A DNA stretch of 64,000 nt, taken from Microvirga sp. SRT01 (GTDB taxonomy: Bacteria > Pseudomonadota > Alphaproteobacteria > Sphingomonadales > Sphingomonadaceae). Both the position numbers and the translations under genes were made by a program. Of the stretch, positions 60,665 through 64,000 are shown one piece after another; positions within the stretch are counted from its first letter, which is position 1, and each line of letters begins with the position of its first letter. The notes below the pieces were generated by a model that saw only the letters and a list, made by a program, of their open reading frames with translations, did no database searches and was not told the origin of the DNA. The stretch lies in the NCBI GenBank assembly GCA_018139225.1, contig JAGSNX010000002.1:620001-684000 (forward strand), read 5' to 3'.

Positions 60665-62347
60665 TCAGGCGGGGCGGAGGGTTCCACGATAGGCGACGAT
60701 CAGGCCGATCACAGGCATCGCGATTTCAACGTCGAAACAGAACTCGCCGTTGCGCTGCGTCTCGAAACTCGATCCCCTTGGCAGCAAGGTGGTCGGCATC
60801 GGAATGCCCAGCAGGCTCCATCGTCGCGGGATCAGCAGCAGGCGATCCCCCTCGACCACAAGCGCGAGCGCGAACGAGGCGATCCCGAAGCGTTCGACAA
60901 GGAGATGCGCGTTCCGCCCGCGCCCGACAGACTGGACCGACGAGAAGGCTTTGTCTCCGAACCAACGGATCCAGAGTTCGGCGTCCCCTTCGGGCTTGAA
61001 GCTCACCGAAACCGGGATTTGCGTCGCCGCTTCGGGGAAGCCGACGAGCTTCGCGGTCAGCGCAGCCAGGAGTCCGCGGCCGCGGCGGACGTCGGCGAAC
61101 CCCGTCCACTGCCTTGCCGTGGCGCTATCGTGCAAGTCTTGCAGACGGGGCGGCAGCGACGTGAACGCCGGGCCCAAGACGCGGCGATAGAGCGGACCAT
61201 CGTCGGTTTCGTCCCAGCGGAAGCCACTCTGGATGTTCCTGCCGCGGAACAACGCGTCGTAGTCGGCGAGTTCGAGCGCCCGAACCGCCGAACGCGCGCC
61301 GCTGTGCGGACGGTCTCCGGCAAGCAGCTTGCGAACGATCGCCTCGACCGCCATCGATGGGATGTACGGTCCGTCGTCCCCTTCGGCGAGCAGATGCCAG
61401 CTCCGCTCCACAGGCCGGCCATTCGCCGTTCCGCGTGCCCGCACGAACATGCCGCCGCGATGTTCGCCGAAGCGCATGCGGTTGAGGACCGCGTAGAAGA
61501 GGCGGGCGAAGGGGGCGAGGGAGGGGAGGCGGAAGCTGGATCGCACCTTTGCCAGCATGTTCAGGATGCGGTGCAGGATTTCCGGGACCGGGCCGGCGCC
61601 CATCCAGATATCCGTCATCGTCGGGTGTTCGGGCGGAATCACCTGAAGGTCCGGCACGTCGACGAGCGAGAAGCGGATGTTGTGCAGCGGCAGTCGGCCG
61701 GGTGGTGCGATCGTGAAGCGCCGGCTTTCGGCGAGGCCGACACCGTGCGCAGGGCGGCCGTCGCGCCACAGCTTCACCGGCGAGCCGGCGTAGCCGACCA
61801 CCGCCCGCATGACGTTGAGGCCGATGCCGGCATAGGGCGAGGGTGCGATGCCGCCTTCGACGGAGGCGATGTCCATCCCCTTCGCGAGTTCGCGCAGGAC
61901 GGCGGCGGTGAGGACCGGAAAGCTGCTGACGCCGGACAACACGAACACACCTGCGGCCTTCGCCTCGGCGTCGAACTGCGCGACGCCAGCGACGAAGTCG
62001 GCGGCATCGGCGAAATCCAGATAGTCGACGCGCGCGGCGATGCAGGCGGCGATCACGTGATAGCGATCGGCTCCGTAATCCTGGAACGGACCGGAGGCAT
62101 CGACGACGAGATCGGGCCGATGGGCGGCAAGACCCGCGACGATGTCGGCGCGGTCGACCACGACCGGGCGGACGCGTGCAGGGCCGGCATAGCGCGTACA
62201 GAACGCGTCCGCCCGACCGAGGTCGCGACCGGCGATGAGGAGTTCGACCTCGGTCAAATCGGACAGGAGGTGGGCCAGCCGACCTCCGAATACGCCATAG
62301 CCGCCGAGAATCAGGACCCGCATCGGCGCCGTCGCTTCATCACTCAC
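60665..62347 (-). CDS. Saccharopine-dehydrogenase-like protein with DUF4166
   Basis: A 560-residue two-domain protein. The N-terminal Rossmann domain opens MRVLILGGYGVFGGRLAHLL and contains DLVVDASGPFQDYGADRYHV and DYLDFADAADFVAGV, as in saccharopine-dehydrogenase-like reductases. The C-terminal part (about 370-560) is DUF4166: GPLYRRVLGPAFTSLPPRLQ, RQWTGFADVRRGRGLLAALT, and FEAQRNGEFCFDVEI-like strands. GTG start at 62347 in a GTGA overlap with the DCC gene. Substrate unknown; possibly lipid or isoprenoid related. Confidence 0.88.
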   Translation of the reverse strand: MSDEATAPMRVLILGGYGVFGGRLAHLLSDLTEVELLIAGRDLGRADAFCTRYAGPARVRPVVVDRADIVAGLAAHRPDLVVDASGPFQDYGADRYHVIAACIAARVDYLDFADAADFVAGVAQFDAEAKAAGVFVLSGVSSFPVLTAAVLRELAKGMDIASVEGGIAPSPYAGIGLNVMRAVVGYAGSPVKLWRDGRPAHGVGLAESRRFTIAPPGRLPLHNIRFSLVDVPDLQVIPPEHPTMTDIWMGAGPVPEILHRILNMLAKVRSSFRLPSLAPFARLFYAVLNRMRFGEHRGGMFVRARGTANGRPVERSWHLLAEGDDGPYIPSMAVEAIVRKLLAGDRPHSGARSAVRALELADYDALFRGRNIQSGFRWDETDDGPLYRRVLGPAFTSLPPRLQDLHDSATARQWTGFADVRRGRGLLAALTAKLVGFPEAATQIPVSVSFKPEGDAELWIRWFGDKAFSSVQSVGRGRNAHLLVERFGIASFALALVVEGDRLLLIPRRWSLLGIPMPTTLLPRGSSFETQRNGEFCFDVEIAMPVIGLIVAYRGTLRPA

Positions 62348-62769
62348 ATCAATCGGTCCCTGTACTCGGGTGGCGCGACCCAGCAGGTCGCCCGCTTGCC
62401 GAACAGGCGATAGCGGTTGCGTGCGACCCAAAGGTAAACGGGATCGCGGATGATCGCGGGTACGATGCGAAACAGCCCCAGCAATCGCCAAGGCAACCCA
62501 AGCCCCTCGTAGATGCTCAGGACCGCATCGCTGTCCCGGCGGACGCGATCACCCTCGACGACGAGGATGCTGCTCGGGTCGAGCGGGTCCATGCCATGCT
62601 GGCGGTAGAGTGCCGCGCCGACACCACCCTGCATGGAGGCGAGACGGAAGCGGGCGGCCTTGTCGTGCTTGAGGATGAACTGTGCGTTGGCGGAGCAGAG
62701 GACGCATTCGGCATCGAACAGGATGATCGGGCCCCCGACATCGGATGCTGGCCCCTCATGCGGGTGCAT
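62344..62769 (-). CDS. DCC-family thiol-disulfide oxidoreductase (DUF393)
   Basis: A 141-residue DCC1-like protein. The DxxCxxC motif is FDAECVLCSANAQFILKHDK near residue 18; ILVVEGDRVRRDSDAVLSIY and LPWRLLGLFRIVPAIIRDPV are the other family blocks. DUF393 proteins are predicted thioredoxin-fold oxidoreductases. Overlaps the DUF4166 dehydrogenase gene by four bases; the pair recurs as a unit in other genomes by my recollection, suggesting joint function. Confidence 0.92.
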   Translation of the reverse strand: MHPHEGPASDVGGPIILFDAECVLCSANAQFILKHDKAARFRLASMQGGVGAALYRQHGMDPLDPSSILVVEGDRVRRDSDAVLSIYEGLGLPWRLLGLFRIVPAIIRDPVYLWVARNRYRLFGKRATCWVAPPEYRDRLM

Positions 62770-62878
62770 GTCGTCATCTCCTCCGGAGGATCGTGCGGTG
62801 AAAGACGCCGCCGTAACGGAGCGGACTGCCGGTGCGGTTAACAGGCATCGATTGCCCGTCGTTCACCGTTCGGGCGTT

Positions 62879-63733
62879 TCAGGGCCGGTTTTGCTGCCGC
62901 TTGGCCATGAAGGCGAGCCGTTCGAACAGCATCACGTCCTGCTCGTTCTTGAGGAGCGCGCCGTGCAGGGGCGGGATGGCCTTGGTCGGGTCGCGGTTCT
63001 GGAGGATGTCGAGCGGCATATCCTCGTGCAGCAGCAGCTTGAGCCAGTCGAGCAGTTCGCTGGTCGACGGCTTCTTCTTCAGGCCGGGCACGTCGCGGAC
63101 GTCGTAGAAGATGTCCATCGCCTTCGACACCAGCATCCGCTGGATGCCGGGGAAGTGGACGTCGACGATCGCCTGCATCGTCCCGCGGTCGGGAAACTTG
63201 ATGTAGTGGAAGAAGCAGCGGCGCAGAAAGGCGTCGGGCAGCTCCTTTTCGTTGTTGCTGGTGATGACGACGATGGGGCGTTCGACCGCGCGAATCGTTT
63301 CCTTCGTCTCGTAGACGTGGAACTCCATGCGATCGAGTTCCTGGAGCAGGTCGTTCGGGAATTCGATATCGGCCTTGTCGATCTCGTCGATCAGCAGGAT
63401 GGGCGGGGAGGGGCGGGTGAACGCCTCCCACAACTTGCCCTTGCGAATGTAGTTCTTGATGTCGTGGACGCGTTCGTCGCCGAGCTGGCCGTCGCGCAGG
63501 CGGGCGACGGCGTCGTATTCGTACAGGCCCTGCTGCGCCTTCGTGGTGGATTTGACGTTCCACTCGATCAGCTCGGCGTTGGCGGCTTTGGCGATTTCGT
63601 ACGCGAGGACGGTCTTGCCGGTGCCGGGTTCTCCCTTGACGAGCAGCGGGCGGCGCAGCCGGACGGCGGCATTGACCGCGACCTTCAGGTCGTCGGTGGC
63701 GACATAGGCGGCGGTGCCTTCGAAACGGTCCAT
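62879..63733 (-). CDS. MoxR-family AAA+ ATPase
   Basis: A 284-residue AAA+ protein. Walker A LVKGEPGTGKTVLAYEIAKA near residue 33, Walker B PPILLIDEIDKADIEFPNDL near 108, sensor-1 VVITSNNEKELPDAFLRRCF near 150. Truncated C-terminal helical lid as in the CoxD-like MoxR branch, ending LLKNEQDVMLFERLAFMAKR. ATG 63733 fits the fold (MDRFEGTAAYVATDDLK). Likely partner of the CoxE-like VWA protein at 57300. Cytosolic chaperone-like role, target unknown. Confidence 0.93.
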   Translation of the reverse strand: MDRFEGTAAYVATDDLKVAVNAAVRLRRPLLVKGEPGTGKTVLAYEIAKAANAELIEWNVKSTTKAQQGLYEYDAVARLRDGQLGDERVHDIKNYIRKGKLWEAFTRPSPPILLIDEIDKADIEFPNDLLQELDRMEFHVYETKETIRAVERPIVVITSNNEKELPDAFLRRCFFHYIKFPDRGTMQAIVDVHFPGIQRMLVSKAMDIFYDVRDVPGLKKKPSTSELLDWLKLLLHEDMPLDILQNRDPTKAIPPLHGALLKNEQDVMLFERLAFMAKRQQNRP

Positions 63734-63797
63734 GCGCGAGGGAGTGGCGGATCGGGCTCCGTCGCGCAAGGTCGGGGGTGCGGCCCCTTAGCCCCGT

Positions 63798-64000
63798 TTA
63801 GCCCCGTGCGCTGGAGCGGGCCTCCAGCAGGTCCCACAGGCCGCGATGCTGGGCGAGCAACTGGCGCCCGCCGAAGTTCATCGCCCGCTCGATCGCGGCG
63901 GAGGCGCCGAGATCGACGATCGCGGTCGCTGTCTCCGCCTGCGACGGCAGCGCCGTGACCGGCAGCGCCACGCCGAAGCGGTCGGCGGCGCGCGCCAGCA
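63798..64000 (-). CDS. C-terminal end of an unidentified protein (partial)
   Basis: Open frame entering from the right window edge and ending at TAA (63798-63800). The visible 67 residues include AADRFGVALPVTALPSQAET, ATAIVDLGASAAIERAMNFG and GRQLLAQHRGLWDLLEARSS. Coding-like composition and the same strand as the MoxR gene, whose start lies 64 bases beyond its stop, so it is probably upstream in the same operon. Family not recognised from this fragment. Confidence 0.6.
   Translation of the reverse strand, partial: LARAADRFGVALPVTALPSQAETATAIVDLGASAAIERAMNFGGRQLLAQHRGLWDLLEARSSARG

Overview
The window is GC-rich, densely coded bacterial chromosome and reads as an alphaproteobacterium of the sphingomonad type (Sphingomonas or a close relative). 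This rests on a TonB system with proline-rich TonB, ExbB and two ExbD proteins, the strong G/C third-position codon bias, small conserved proteins typical of the group, and dispersed hairpins built on a gcgaaggcggg-like core. The taxonomic call is inferred from protein character, not from a 16S gene. There is no phage, conjugative module or CRISPR array. The only clear mobile-element trace is a decayed IS630-type transposase near 47.2-47.7 kb.

Layout. 0.1-3.3 kb: a TonB-like protein, glutathione-dependent formaldehyde oxidation (frmA-fghA) and a small SnoaL/DUF4440 protein. 3.6-6.6 kb: an iron-responsive-looking cluster of PepSY membrane protein, DUF2271, DUF4198 and ApbE, with a Fur-box-like site at its head. 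The DUF2271 protein carries the ApbE flavinylation motif, so this looks like a covalent-FMN periplasmic redox system. 6.6-18.3 kb: a cobalamin uptake and salvage locus, with cobU divergent and a cobalamin riboswitch followed by btuB and ten tightly overlapping genes for corrinoid transport, adenosylation and nucleotide-loop assembly. No corrin-ring synthesis genes are present.

18.2-29.9 kb: the most interesting block. Four genes on the minus strand (DapA-like deaminase, 4-hydroxyproline 2-epimerase type protein, GntR/FCD regulator, APC permease) face two plus-strand genes (D-hydroxyproline-dehydrogenase-like oxidase and an M24 prolidase-like peptidase). Next to them is a three-gene minus operon of GH127 beta-L-arabinofuranosidase, a malate/lactate-dehydrogenase-family (DpkA/LhpD-like) imino-acid reductase and a secreted DUF885 peptidase. 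Together these could strip arabinose from hydroxyproline-rich plant glycoproteins (extensins), cut the peptide and catabolise the released hydroxyproline. Similar palindromic sites (shared core ATCGTATA) precede both transcription units.

30-44 kb is mostly core: a BLUF photosensor, tRNA-Arg(UCU), a queuosine-precursor transporter, purC-purS-purQ, a ParE/Phd-type toxin-antitoxin pair, an alpha/beta hydrolase, parC, a GGDEF-EAL protein, a CCA-adding-type enzyme with Nudix and DUF1285 proteins, a GNAT and folB. 44.4-47 kb holds tonB-exbB-exbD-exbD with a strong terminator. 47-50 kb is a gene-poor, decayed accessory stretch. 50-64 kb contains an alpha/beta hydrolase, a second DUF885 peptidase, an MFS exporter, rimO, anmK, a tiny conserved-looking basic protein, a VWA (CoxE-like) protein, a CHAP protein, a soluble chemoreceptor with inverted domain order, a DUF4166 dehydrogenase with a DCC thiol oxidoreductase, a MoxR ATPase and a gene cut by the window edge.
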